Below, in pieces: positions 48,246 to 56,313 of a stretch of DNA of 64,000 bases (positions are counted from its first letter, which is position 1; each line of letters opens with the position of its first letter). The notes beneath the pieces are model-generated. The model was not told the DNA's origin. It saw only the letters and a program-made list of their open reading frames with translations, and searched no databases. The stretch is from JAIYDJ01 sp031400505. Its GTDB lineage: Bacteria; Pseudomonadota; Alphaproteobacteria; Rhodobacterales; Rhodobacteraceae. The DNA lies in contig JANNPZ010000078.1 of assembly GCA_031400505.1 (NCBI GenBank), positions 62,001-126,000 of the forward strand, written 5' to 3'. Position numbers and translations under genes: made by a program.

Positions 48246-48278
48246 GCAAAGGGCCGCCCCACATAGGCGGCCTTTTGC
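48246..48278. terminator. Bidirectional terminator
   Basis: GCAAAGGGCCGCC (48246-48258) pairs with GGCGGCCTTTTGC (48266-48278), with one G-T pair, around a 7-base loop. It has an A-run on the left and T-run on the right, and serves both the gene ending at 48202 and the nucleotidase ending at 48293. Confidence 0.87.
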
Positions 48279-48292
48279 AGTGCTTCGATCGT

Positions 48293-49801
48293 CTACTGAC
48301 CCAGAACCTTGATGCGGCCTTCGACAGACACAGTCACCGTTCCCGCAGCTTCGACATATGCCATGACGTCATTGGCGATCAGATTGCCATTGCCACCATT
48401 GACCACGACACGACCCCCGCCGAGGGCCGCATATCCATCGCCACCACCCAAGATGTAGTCGTTGGTGGCGACCTTGTAGACCCGGTCCAACTCCAGCGGC
48501 GCCCCGCCGACCATCACCTCGGACACCCGCGAACCAGCGGGTGCCGTCGGATCGAACACGAAGGTCATACCCGAAACCTGCGGAAAGCGACCCGAACCTT
48601 TCTCGACCTGGCTCACGCCATTTTCCAACGCAAGAAGGATCTGCGTGCCCGGCAGTTCGGTCAACACCGTTGCGTTGCCGAACGGCAGTTCGGTCAGGAT
48701 GTCGCGGCGCGTCAACTTGGCACCCGCGTCATAGGTCCGGTCCGCCCGGATTCCGCCGCCATTGGTCAGCCCGATATCGGCCTCCACCGCCGCGCGCATC
48801 GCGTCGGCAATCAGGTTGCCCATCGCGGATTCCTGCCCGCGCACCACATTGCGGCGGCTGTCCAGCGCGTTCTGCGTCGTTCCGATCTCGATGTTCAGCT
48901 TCGCATCAAGGTCCGCATTGAACGCATCGACCATCGCCTGTGACTCGGGGTGCGGCGTGACATTGGCAGTGTCGATAAAGCGGAACATCGGCGTCCATTT
49001 GACGCTGCGCTTGCCGTCTTTTTCTTCAACCTCGACAGTCAGGTCCAAAGGCGACAGATACCGCCCGTCGATCGAGGTTTCGACATAGGCAGTGATCCCG
49101 TCATAGCTGGTGGCATAGCTGTGGTCATCGCCAGACAGGATCACATCAAACGCCTTGGACGCAATCAGCGCCCGGTCATTGGCCATGTTGGTCTGCACGA
49201 TACCGACCACCAAATCGGCACCTTCGCCCCGCGCTGCCTGCGCCGCAGCAATCCCCATCTCGACTGTCGGGCCGAACTTCAACGACCCGGTGGATGACAC
49301 CTCTGGCGAAGTATCTTGCGCAACCGGGATCAGCGCGATCTTCAGCCCGGCGATTTCCTTGACCATCACCCCGCCCAGTCCTTCGATGGGCGCGCCGTCG
49401 CCATGGGTGATGTTGATCGCCGCCCAAGGATACTTCGATGCTTTCATCTTCTCGAAGAAATTCTCCGGCCCGAAATCAAACTCGTGGTTGCCCGGCACGG
49501 CGATGTCGAACGGCACAAGATTGGTCAGATCGATGGTGTTCTGCCCCTTGTCGAACCCCGACAGGATCGACGGCGACAGCATGTCGCCATCGAACGCATA
49601 GATCATGTTCGGGTTCGCGGCGCGTTCCGCCAGGGCCACCGCGTTCAGCCGGGCAAATCCACCCTGATCGCCATCTCCGGCAAAATTATAGATGTCGCCG
49701 ATGCCAAGAAGGGTCAGCTTGATCGGATCGGCCATCACCGGCGGAGCGAGGCATGTGGCCGACAGGCAACTGATGGCGAGGGTGTGACGAAGGCGAAGCA
49801 T
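48293..49801 (-). CDS. Periplasmic 5'-nucleotidase/metallophosphatase (UshA-like)
   Basis: This exported protein (502 residues) has a signal peptide (MLRLRHTLAISCLSATCLAPPVMA), an N-terminal calcineurin-like domain (VPFDIAVPGNHEFDFGPENF, AINITHGDGAP, VILSGDDHSYATSYDG) and a C-terminal 5_nucleotid_C domain (GNLIADAMRAAVEADIGLTNGGGIRAD then VATNDYILGGGDGY). The usual first metal motif reads GIGDIYNF rather than HTNDxH, and GDDH replaces GHDH, so metal use or activity may be altered. It probably recovers nucleosides and phosphate from nucleotides. The gene is transcribed alone. Confidence 0.9.
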   Translation of the reverse strand: MLRLRHTLAISCLSATCLAPPVMADPIKLTLLGIGDIYNFAGDGDQGGFARLNAVALAERAANPNMIYAFDGDMLSPSILSGFDKGQNTIDLTNLVPFDIAVPGNHEFDFGPENFFEKMKASKYPWAAINITHGDGAPIEGLGGVMVKEIAGLKIALIPVAQDTSPEVSSTGSLKFGPTVEMGIAAAQAARGEGADLVVGIVQTNMANDRALIASKAFDVILSGDDHSYATSYDGITAYVETSIDGRYLSPLDLTVEVEEKDGKRSVKWTPMFRFIDTANVTPHPESQAMVDAFNADLDAKLNIEIGTTQNALDSRRNVVRGQESAMGNLIADAMRAAVEADIGLTNGGGIRADRTYDAGAKLTRRDILTELPFGNATVLTELPGTQILLALENGVSQVEKGSGRFPQVSGMTFVFDPTAPAGSRVSEVMVGGAPLELDRVYKVATNDYILGGGDGYAALGGGRVVVNGGNGNLIANDVMAYVEAAGTVTVSVEGRIKVLGQ

Positions 49802-50001
49802 GCAAAACTCCCTTTGCTTGGTTGGCGAATGTGACGCAAAAACGGGTGCCCCGGACACCTTGAATTTGTCCAATCCCGGCAGGACTTCTTTTACCCGATC
49901 TGCGTGAAATCCCGATGACGACGCCAATGGGATACTGCAAAGACTTGCAGCCCGGCGCACAAACCATTGACCACGGGGTCGGCAACAGGCATTCAACCGC
50001 C

Positions 50002-50340
50002 ATGCTGATCCTGAAAATCCTTCGTCGTTCAGAATGGAATGCCTTGCGTGACAATGGCAGCACTCTGGGCGCGCCTGTTGATCTTGCCGATGGCTTTGTC
50101 CACTTTTCGACCGCAGCCCAAGTGGCCGAAACTGCGGCGCGGCACTTCGCCGCCGAAAGCGATCTGGTTCTCGTGGCTTGCGATGCCGCGAAACTCGGTC
50201 CCGATCTGAAATGGGAAGCCTCTCGGGGTGGTGCATTGTTTCCCCACCTTTACCGCGCCTTGGCGCTGACGGATGTGGTTTGGGATAAATCCCTGCCGCT
50301 GGGCGCCACCGGTCATATCTTCCCCGAAGGCCTGTGGTGA
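50002..50340 (+). CDS. DUF952-family protein
   Basis: This small cytoplasmic protein (112 residues) has the DUF952 signature DLADGFVHFSTAAQVAETAARHFA and the C-terminal GALFPHLYRALALTDVVWDKSLPLG. DUF952 members resemble glutathione S-transferase-associated or ADP-ribosyl-type folds and have no assigned activity. The start ATG at 50002 (MLILKILRRSEW) fits the family. The stop overlaps the pyrD start by 7 bases, so the two are translated together. Confidence 0.9.
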   Translation: MLILKILRRSEWNALRDNGSTLGAPVDLADGFVHFSTAAQVAETAARHFAAESDLVLVACDAAKLGPDLKWEASRGGALFPHLYRALALTDVVWDKSLPLGATGHIFPEGLW

Positions 50341-51398
50341 GCCTTTACGAACGCGCAGGTCTTGCGATCCTGCACCGGCTCGATCCGGAAAGGGCGCATG
50401 GCTGGTCACTGCGCGCATTGCAAGCCGGCATTGTACCGCTGCCGGGCCCGGTCCGGACGCCGCGCTTGGCTACAACACTTGCAGGCCTGCCGATCCTGAA
50501 CCCGATCGGCCTTGCCGCAGGCTATGACAAGAACGCCACCGCCCTGGCGCCTCTGTCGGAAGCCGGTTTCGGCTTTCTCGAAGTGGGTGCAGCCACGCCT
50601 CTGCCACAAGACGGCAACCCTCGCCCACGCTTGTATCGGCTGACCGAAGACCGCGCTGCGATCAACCGCTTTGGTTTCAACAATCAGGGTGCCGCCCCGA
50701 TTGCGACCCGCCTACACGCGCGAACAACAGGGCCGGTCCCGGTGGGCCTGAACCTTGGTGCCAACAAGGACAGCGCTGATCGCGCCGCCGATTTCGCAGC
50801 TGTTCTGGCAAGTTGCGGGCCTTTTATCGATTTCGCCACCGTCAACGTCTCCAGCCCCAACACCCGGCAACTGCGCGACCTGCAGGGCTCGGCGGCCCTG
50901 ACGGGCCTTCTCGCCCGGGTGATGGAAACCCGCAGTACGCTAGCAAAACCGATCCCGATCTTCCTGAAAATCGCGCCGGACCTTGACCCCGAAAGCCTGG
51001 CAGAACTCGCAGAAACCGCGTTGGCCTCGGGCATCCACGGGATCATCGCCACCAACACGACGCTTGACCGTACCGGCCTGCGCAGTCACCACGCCCCACA
51101 ACCCGGCGGCCTCTCTGGCGCACCCTTGTTCGAACGCTCCACCCGGATTCTCGCCCAGCTGTCCATGCTGACTGACGGCAAACTGCCGCTGATCGGCGTG
51201 GGCGGGGTCACGACGCCCGAACAGGCCCTGGCCAAACTGCGCGCCGGGGCTTCGGCAGTCCAACTTTACACCGCGATGGTCTACGAAGGCATCGGATTGA
51301 TCCCCCGCCTCGCAAACGGCCTTGATGCGCTGCTGGCCCGCGACGGTTTTTCCAACGTTGCCCAGGTCACGGGCCTTGACCGCGCCCAATGGCTCTGA
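50334..51398 (+). CDS. pyrD: Dihydroorotate dehydrogenase (quinone) PyrD
   Basis: PyrD (354 residues, GTG start) oxidises dihydroorotate to orotate at the inner membrane, feeding electrons to quinone. It is class 2: the N-terminal helical extension (YERAGLAILHRLDPERAHGWSLRALQAG) contacts the membrane, and the catalytic Ser lies in NVSSPNTRQLRDLQ. Other motifs are NPIGLAAGYDKNATAL, GFGFLEVGAATPLPQDGNPRPR and IGVGGVTTPEQALAKL. It overlaps the DUF952 gene. Confidence 0.96.
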   Translation: MVSLYERAGLAILHRLDPERAHGWSLRALQAGIVPLPGPVRTPRLATTLAGLPILNPIGLAAGYDKNATALAPLSEAGFGFLEVGAATPLPQDGNPRPRLYRLTEDRAAINRFGFNNQGAAPIATRLHARTTGPVPVGLNLGANKDSADRAADFAAVLASCGPFIDFATVNVSSPNTRQLRDLQGSAALTGLLARVMETRSTLAKPIPIFLKIAPDLDPESLAELAETALASGIHGIIATNTTLDRTGLRSHHAPQPGGLSGAPLFERSTRILAQLSMLTDGKLPLIGVGGVTTPEQALAKLRAGASAVQLYTAMVYEGIGLIPRLANGLDALLARDGFSNVAQVTGLDRAQWL

Positions 51399-51401
51399 CC
51401 C

Positions 51402-51432
51402 TTTCATCTGTTCAAAAATGTCCTCGGGGGGC
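51402..51432 (+). repeat. Variant of the dispersed repeat after pyrD
   Basis: TTTCATCTGTTCAAAAATGT followed by CCTCGGGGGG. It shares TTTCATCT and the ATxTCC end with the main repeat but has TGTTCA in the middle. The copy at 60565 has the same TGTTCA type. Confidence 0.55.
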
Positions 51433-51480
51433 GAATGCCGCAGACAAAGGGGAGCGGACAGCCCCCCTGCTTTGTCGCCC

Positions 51481-51717
51481 TCAGAACGCCCTGAAGGTCA
51501 TCGTGGTCAGCGTCCGCATGATGCCCGGAACATCGAACAACCGATCAGAAAGATAGCGCCCCACATCTTCACCGTCGGGGATGTAGACCTTTGCGATCAG
51601 GTCATATTCCCCGCTGGTGGAATACAACTCGCTGACCACTTCGCGGTCATAGACCGCCGTGGCCACCGCATAGGTCTGCCCCGGCACACAGCGGAACTGC
51701 ACAAACACACAGATCAT
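51481..51717 (-). CDS. Stand-alone Lrp/AsnC effector (RAM) domain protein
   Basis: This 78-residue protein consists of just the ligand-binding RAM domain of Lrp/AsnC regulators (VFVQFRCVPGQTYAVATAVYDREVVSELYSTSGEYDLIAKVYIPDGEDVGRYL). It lacks the DNA-binding helix-turn-helix. Such stand-alone RAM proteins form dimers or decamers and may bind amino acids or modulate full-length Lrp proteins. Its ATG overlaps the helicase stop by four bases (ATGA), so the two are translationally coupled. Confidence 0.88.
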   Translation of the reverse strand: MICVFVQFRCVPGQTYAVATAVYDREVVSELYSTSGEYDLIAKVYIPDGEDVGRYLSDRLFDVPGIMRTLTTMTFRAF

Positions 51718-53249
51718 TCCGGATCCCCCTCAGGTTGCAATTCCAATACGCTCGGCACGCGCGCCAGATCGTTCACCCCCAACGCCGCCTTCGGCAAGCC
51801 CAGCCGGTTGCGTACCACCCAAAGCAACCGCTTTTCCGCCCGGGTGATTGCGACATAGGCCAACCGCTTCCACAGTGGCAAGCCCGCCTCGCTGCGCCCC
51901 GATTGTGCTGCGGCATAAAGATCCGGCGCAAAAACCTGAACGTCAGGCCACTGGCTGCCCTGCGCCTTGTGGATGGTCACCGCCGCTCCATGCAGGAACG
52001 TGGCCCCCATCGTGGCGGCTGACGGGATGAACGGCTCTTCTTCGTTCGGTTTTTCAATCTTGATGATCGAGGCGGCGGAAACCTGCGGATCTTCGGCCCC
52101 CACCACGTGCAGGCGGGCAAAACCGGGCCGATTGCCCGTCCCGAGATAGATCACCTGTGCCCCCTTGATCAACCCGCGCGCCTCCAGATCGATCCGCTTC
52201 TTGCGGTGTTTCAGCGGCAGCTCAATCCCGTCGCAGATCAACGGCTCTCCGGGCAGCAAAGCATCCTCGGGCGCACCGAACGCCCCGCGAAACGCCGCGA
52301 TCAACCGCACCCGCGTCGCGTTGCGCCACACCAGCACCGGAGAGCGCGCCATCAAACCTGCATCCACCCGTTCCGCCCAGACCACACGGTCGTCCCGCGC
52401 TGCCGCGTCCTGGACCATCGCCTCAAAGTCCTCAAACCGCAGCCGATCATCCGAAAGCGCGTGGGCAAGGTCCAGAATGGGGTTGTCATCGGCCTGCCGG
52501 TGGATGCGGCTCAAGACCAGCCGCCGCCCCTCGGACAGCCGGTCGAACACCATTTGTCCCGACAATCCGACCGGAGCAAGCTGCGCCGGATCGCCAAACA
52601 GCACCAGGGTCGGAAATATCTCTTTCAGATCTTCGAACTGCCTCTCGTCCAGCATCGAGGATTCGTCCACGAACCCAACATCCAGCGGCTCTTCCCGCCG
52701 CTTCCAGCCTTTGATGAAATCGCTGCCCTTCAAACCGGCGGCCGCCAGTGCACCCGGAATTGACGCAACCTGTGCGTAAAACGCCTGCGCCCGGTCCAGC
52801 GCCACTTCGGTCAGCCCCTCTACCGCAGGCCGTGTGCCCTGCCCGGTCAGCCATTCCGCGATGCGCTCATATTGCGGGTCATAGACTGGTGTGTACAAGA
52901 TCCGGTGTATGGTGGTTGCAGGCACGCCGCGCAGCCGCAAAACGCTGGCCGCCTTGTTGGTTGGCGCCAGAACGGCCAGCGTGCGGCGATCCTTGCGCCG
53001 CCGCCCTTCATAATCGCCCGAAACGACATCCACGCCCGCAGCCAGCAGCGCACGATACAAGGCCCCCAGCAGCATGGTCTTCCCCGACCCCGCCTTGCCG
53101 ATCACAGCAATAACTGACGCCCGACCCTCTGCCTGCGGAGTCAATCCGTTGTCCAGATCAATGCCCATTGCCAGCAATTCCGCCGCGAGGCGGTCAAACG
53201 CTTCGGCCTGATCATCTGAAAACGTGAGCACGGGCACCATGTCATTCAT
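51714..53249 (-). CDS. RecD-like superfamily 1 DNA helicase
   Basis: This ATP-dependent helicase (511 residues) has motif I VIGKAGSGKTMLLGALYRAL near residue 50, motif Ia LAPTNKAASVLR, motif II VDESSMLDERQFEDL, motif III LVLFGDPAQLAP, motif V GAAVTIHKAQGSQWPDV and motif VI VAITRAEKRLLWVV. Motif V in the VTIHKSQG style and motif III GDPAQL place it with RecD/Pif1-like enzymes. RecB and RecC are not nearby, so it probably acts alone in repair or replication. The start at 53249 or 53261 is not resolved. It is coupled to the RAM-domain gene. Confidence 0.9.
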   Translation of the reverse strand: MNDMVPVLTFSDDQAEAFDRLAAELLAMGIDLDNGLTPQAEGRASVIAVIGKAGSGKTMLLGALYRALLAAGVDVVSGDYEGRRRKDRRTLAVLAPTNKAASVLRLRGVPATTIHRILYTPVYDPQYERIAEWLTGQGTRPAVEGLTEVALDRAQAFYAQVASIPGALAAAGLKGSDFIKGWKRREEPLDVGFVDESSMLDERQFEDLKEIFPTLVLFGDPAQLAPVGLSGQMVFDRLSEGRRLVLSRIHRQADDNPILDLAHALSDDRLRFEDFEAMVQDAAARDDRVVWAERVDAGLMARSPVLVWRNATRVRLIAAFRGAFGAPEDALLPGEPLICDGIELPLKHRKKRIDLEARGLIKGAQVIYLGTGNRPGFARLHVVGAEDPQVSAASIIKIEKPNEEEPFIPSAATMGATFLHGAAVTIHKAQGSQWPDVQVFAPDLYAAAQSGRSEAGLPLWKRLAYVAITRAEKRLLWVVRNRLGLPKAALGVNDLARVPSVLELQPEGDPE

Positions 53250-53300
53250 GGCCACCAGCATAGGCGACACACCGTCCAGAGGCCAGAGCGCCCTGTCGCA

Positions 53301-53483
53301 CTACTGCGAATTCGACCCTCGCATCGGGCTGGCCCGCGGTGCCAGTCGCTCATCTTCACGCGCAACCTCGTCACGCGCGGCCAGCAACGCTTCTTCAGCC
53401 TTTTGCGCGAGCGTTGCCATCCCGTGCGCCAATGCATAGGTCCGCAAATCCAACAGTACGTCAAAGATCCAATCGTGACGCAT
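53301..53483 (-). CDS. Small conserved hypothetical protein
   Basis: This 60-residue protein (MRHDWIFDVLLDLRTYALAHGMATLAQKAEEALLAARDEV and a charged tail) looks like a common short Rhodobacterales protein beginning HDWILDVLADLR, recalled from memory. It is predicted to be helical and cytoplasmic. It lies 51 bases before the helicase start in the same direction. Its function is unknown. Confidence 0.65.
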   Translation of the reverse strand: MRHDWIFDVLLDLRTYALAHGMATLAQKAEEALLAARDEVAREDERLAPRASPMRGSNSQ

Positions 53484-53915
53484 TCAGACCCCTTGCCGGA
53501 TGCATTGCCTCGCAGCGATGAACCAAATTTTCCTTGCAGCCGAAGGTATCCACAGAATGGTAAACACGGAATCAATTTAATTTCGTCTCGGCTGAATTCG
53601 GCGTAACCCGTTGATCAAAAATATGGCAAGCGCACAGTCAACCTGCATCCTGCCCCCGAGATCGCGGATATGGACCTTCGCAAGACATCTAAGGGCCTGG
53701 CCGCCCAAGGACCACGCCTCGACGCCTGACTTTCCCCATATCGCAGGCCGGCTGACAATTTGGCGCCTTGCACCTTCCGGCGCAGCTTGCCGCGGAGTGA
53801 TCCTGACCTGTGGCATCAAGCCCAGCTGCACGACGCCCCATGGCGACTGTCGTGCGTGATTGGCGTGATCACACCTTCAATCGTGGCTTGCCGTAATGGC
53901 CGCAAAATGCGGGCG
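53484..53915. other. Non-coding or degenerate interval before ccr 3' end
   Basis: This stretch of 432 bases contains short open frames on both strands, the longest about 84 codons, but none has a ribosome site, a family motif or a coherent composition. No terminator, repeat or RNA was recognised. The left part (53530-53640) is more AT-rich and could hold the promoter for the leftward small gene and helicase. Confidence 0.5.
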
Positions 53916-55208
53916 TTAGGCCCCGCGGCTCGCCTCAAGTGTGTCTTCGAATGTCCGCAACCCGGTCAACGGCGCCTGCACTAGCACAGCCATGTTGCCC
54001 GGTTTGTGCTCGTTGCGCCGCATCTTGACATGGGCTGCCGGAATCTCGGCCCATGGGAAAACCTCTGACATGCAGGGGTCAAGTCGACGCTCCAGCATCA
54101 GCTTGTTGGCCGCCGACGCTTGCTTCAAATGCGCGAAATGCGACCCCTGCAGGCGTTTCTGGTGCATCCACATATAGCGAACGTCAAATGTGCAGTTGAA
54201 CCCGGTCGTTCCGGCGCAGATGACGACCATGCCACCCTTTTTGCACACCAGCGCGCTGACCGGAAAGGTTGCCTCGCCTGGATGTTCGAAGACCATATCC
54301 ACGCTGATGCCTTTGCCGGTAATGTCCCAGATCGCCTTGCCGAACCGCCGCGCCTCTTTCAGCCAGTCATTGTATTCGGGAGTGTTGACGGTGGGCAACT
54401 GGCCCCAACACTTGAAGTCGTTGCGGTTGATGACGCCCTTTGCCCCCAGCGCCATGACGAAGTCGCGCTTTGACTCGTCGCTGATCACTCCGATTGCATT
54501 GGCCCCGGCGGTGTTGATCAACTGGATCGCATAGGACCCAAGACCACCCGAAGCACCCCAGACCAGCACGTTCTGCCCCGGTTTCAGGTCATGCGGCTCG
54601 TGCCCGAACAGCATCCGGTAGGCGGTCGCCAGGGTCAGCGTATAGCAGGCGGACTCTTCCCATGTCAGATGACGCGGTCGGTGCATCAGTTGCTGCGCCT
54701 GCACACGGGTAAACTGTGCAAAGGATCCATCCGGCGTCTCGTACCCCCAAATGCGCTGCGTCGGAGAGAACATCGGATCGCCGCCGTTACACTCCTCGTC
54801 GTCGCCGTCGTCCTGATTGCAGTGGACAACCACCTCGTCGCCGACTTTCCAGCGTTTCACCTTGTCACCTACGGCCCAAACGATGCCAGACGCATCGGAC
54901 CCCGCGATGTGGTAGGGCTGCTTGTGGCTGTCAAACGGGCTGATGGGCACGCCCAAACCGGCCCATACGCCATTGTAGTTGACCCCTGCCGCCATCACCA
55001 ACACCAGCACTTCGTTGCTGTCGATCGATGGGGTGTCCACCACTTCCAGCAGCATGGCGGTGTCCGGCTCTCCGTGCCTGTCGCGACGGATGGCCCAGGC
55101 GTGCATCTGCGCCGGAACATGGCCCAGCGGCGGCATTTCGCCGACAGCGTACAGTTCCTTGATCGGGGCCTCGTACGGGGCGATGGCCGGAGTGGTGTCG
55201 AGTGCCAT
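53916..55208 (-). CDS. ccr: Crotonyl-CoA carboxylase/reductase
   Basis: Ccr (430 residues) reductively carboxylates crotonyl-CoA to ethylmalonyl-CoA with NADPH and CO2, the key step of the ethylmalonyl-CoA pathway. It is a medium-chain dehydrogenase/reductase: the catalytic region VNYNGVWAGLGVPIS, HIAGSDASGIVWAVGDKV, the nucleotide motif VLVWGASGGLGSYAIQL and the CO2-pocket residues FEHPGEATFPVSALVCKKGG are present. GGAGAA lies before the ATG at 55208. The pathway partner ecm is 1.1 kb away, with the VPLPA-CTERM gene in between. Both have a shared upstream word that may be a regulator site. Confidence 0.96.
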   Translation of the reverse strand: MALDTTPAIAPYEAPIKELYAVGEMPPLGHVPAQMHAWAIRRDRHGEPDTAMLLEVVDTPSIDSNEVLVLVMAAGVNYNGVWAGLGVPISPFDSHKQPYHIAGSDASGIVWAVGDKVKRWKVGDEVVVHCNQDDGDDEECNGGDPMFSPTQRIWGYETPDGSFAQFTRVQAQQLMHRPRHLTWEESACYTLTLATAYRMLFGHEPHDLKPGQNVLVWGASGGLGSYAIQLINTAGANAIGVISDESKRDFVMALGAKGVINRNDFKCWGQLPTVNTPEYNDWLKEARRFGKAIWDITGKGISVDMVFEHPGEATFPVSALVCKKGGMVVICAGTTGFNCTFDVRYMWMHQKRLQGSHFAHLKQASAANKLMLERRLDPCMSEVFPWAEIPAAHVKMRRNEHKPGNMAVLVQAPLTGLRTFEDTLEASRGA

Positions 55209-55578
55209 GGCGTGTTCTCCCAAGTTTGCTGCGGCGCAGAATCGGCTTCTGCTGCCATGGGTAAAAATGTTTACGCAACTTTGCAATACATTTGGGGTAC
55301 AATTTGTAATTTTGTTTCTGCTGCGTTGCAGAATATCCAGAAACAGAGCAGAAAACTGCTTCTTCGCCTCCCTGCAGCACCACTATCTGTCGAAGCCGAT
55401 CGCGCGCTGATGCGTTTTGCAAGACAACGCACCCCTGGCAGACACCTACAAAACGCGGCCAGCACGATCAGAAACGTCCAAGCAGCCTGCCATCTTTCCG
55501 CCGATGCATATTTTTTTGCGACTAAATTGAAGTGATCTCGTGATATTCTCTTCCTGGTTGTAATTTGGCGAGGACCCC
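55209..55578. promoter_or_regulatory. Divergent regulatory region between ccr and the VPLPA-CTERM gene
   Basis: These 370 bases hold no gene. CGCAACTTTG (55274-55283), with TTGCAA overlapping at 55281, lies 66-75 bases before the ccr start and reappears before ecm. A perfect dyad TTCTGC-TGCGTT-GCAGAA occupies 55316-55333. TTGCAA-type half-sites are the recognition words of the RamB/PccR/ScfR short-chain acyl-CoA regulators, which is the basis of the inference. The remainder is AT-rich without an evident promoter match. Confidence 0.45.
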
Positions 55579-56175
55579 ATGAAAAATTTCATTCAACCGG
55601 CCGTTGCAGTTGCGGCTTTGCTTTTGGCCGGACACGCAATTGCGGCCCCAGTGACAATCGATTTCGAAGCCTATGATGTGGAAACCGATCTGACCGGCGT
55701 TGATCTGGGCGGCATTTCCTTGACCCGCACCAACTCGGACAAAGTGCGGGTCCGTGATCTGGTACCAGAGGGGAACAGCACGCGTTCGATCTCTGGCTCA
55801 CCGTTTTCGGGGTCGAATTTTCGGGCGGACTTTGCGGATCTGGTGTCGTCGTTCAGCGTTGAACTCGGCGACTTCAGCGGCGATGCAGACGAGATGTTTC
55901 TGAATGCATACAGCCCGTTGGATATTCTGATCGGATCGGTCAGTGTGACCATCGGCACCGGGGTCGAGGCGCTTGAAACCCTCAGCGTGTCGGCTTCCGG
56001 CATCAGCTATGTCGTGTTCGGCTCGACCGGTCCCAGCTTTGTCGGATCGGTTTTTGCCGACAATATCGCGTTTTCGACGGATGTGACGATCGCCCCGATC
56101 CCCCTGCCCGCGGGCGGCTTGCTGTTGGCGGGTGGCATCGCGTTGCTGACGGTCGCACGCCGCCGCAAAGCCTGA
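55579..56175 (+). CDS. VPLPA-CTERM sorting-signal surface protein
   Basis: This exported protein (198 residues) starts with a signal peptide (MKNFIQPAVAVAALLLAGHAIAA) and ends with PIPLPAGGLLLAGGIALLTVARRRKA: a PLPA motif, a hydrophobic helix and a basic tail. This is the VPLPA-CTERM arrangement recognised by exosortase-type enzymes for surface attachment or release. The body is beta-rich (TIDFEAYDVETDLTGVDLGG, FSVELGDFSGDADEMFLN) and Ca-like DxD residues are frequent. The role is probably extracellular matrix or surface. No exosortase is in the window. Confidence 0.87.
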   Translation: MKNFIQPAVAVAALLLAGHAIAAPVTIDFEAYDVETDLTGVDLGGISLTRTNSDKVRVRDLVPEGNSTRSISGSPFSGSNFRADFADLVSSFSVELGDFSGDADEMFLNAYSPLDILIGSVSVTIGTGVEALETLSVSASGISYVVFGSTGPSFVGSVFADNIAFSTDVTIAPIPLPAGGLLLAGGIALLTVARRRKA

Positions 56176-56238
56176 CAGGCCACGACATTCGATCATCCGC
56201 GCCCAAGGCTCGGGCGCGGAAATACTGCGGCGCAGCAA

Positions 56239-56288
56239 TTGACACGGTCATAAAACCTCGAATACTTACGCGGAAATCGCAACTTTGT
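56239..56288 (+). promoter_or_regulatory. Promoter and candidate acyl-CoA-regulator operator of ecm
   Basis: TTGACA (56239-56244) and AATACT (56261-56266) form a promoter with a 16-base spacer. At 56279-56292 the dyad CGCAACTTTGTTGCG carries the 10-mer CGCAACTTTG found upstream of ccr. The operator would lie just downstream of the transcription start, a repressor-like position. Confidence 0.55.
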
Positions 56289-56313
56289 TGCGCTATTGTC
56301 CGAGGTGCCTGCC

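Noticed and set aside
53577..53859. Opposing open frames of about 82-84 codons
   Set aside because: No ribosome site or family similarity on either strand, and no conservation evidence is visible.
56176..56240. Possible cobalamin riboswitch upstream of the B12-dependent ecm gene
   Set aside because: The interval is too short and lacks the conserved B12-box.
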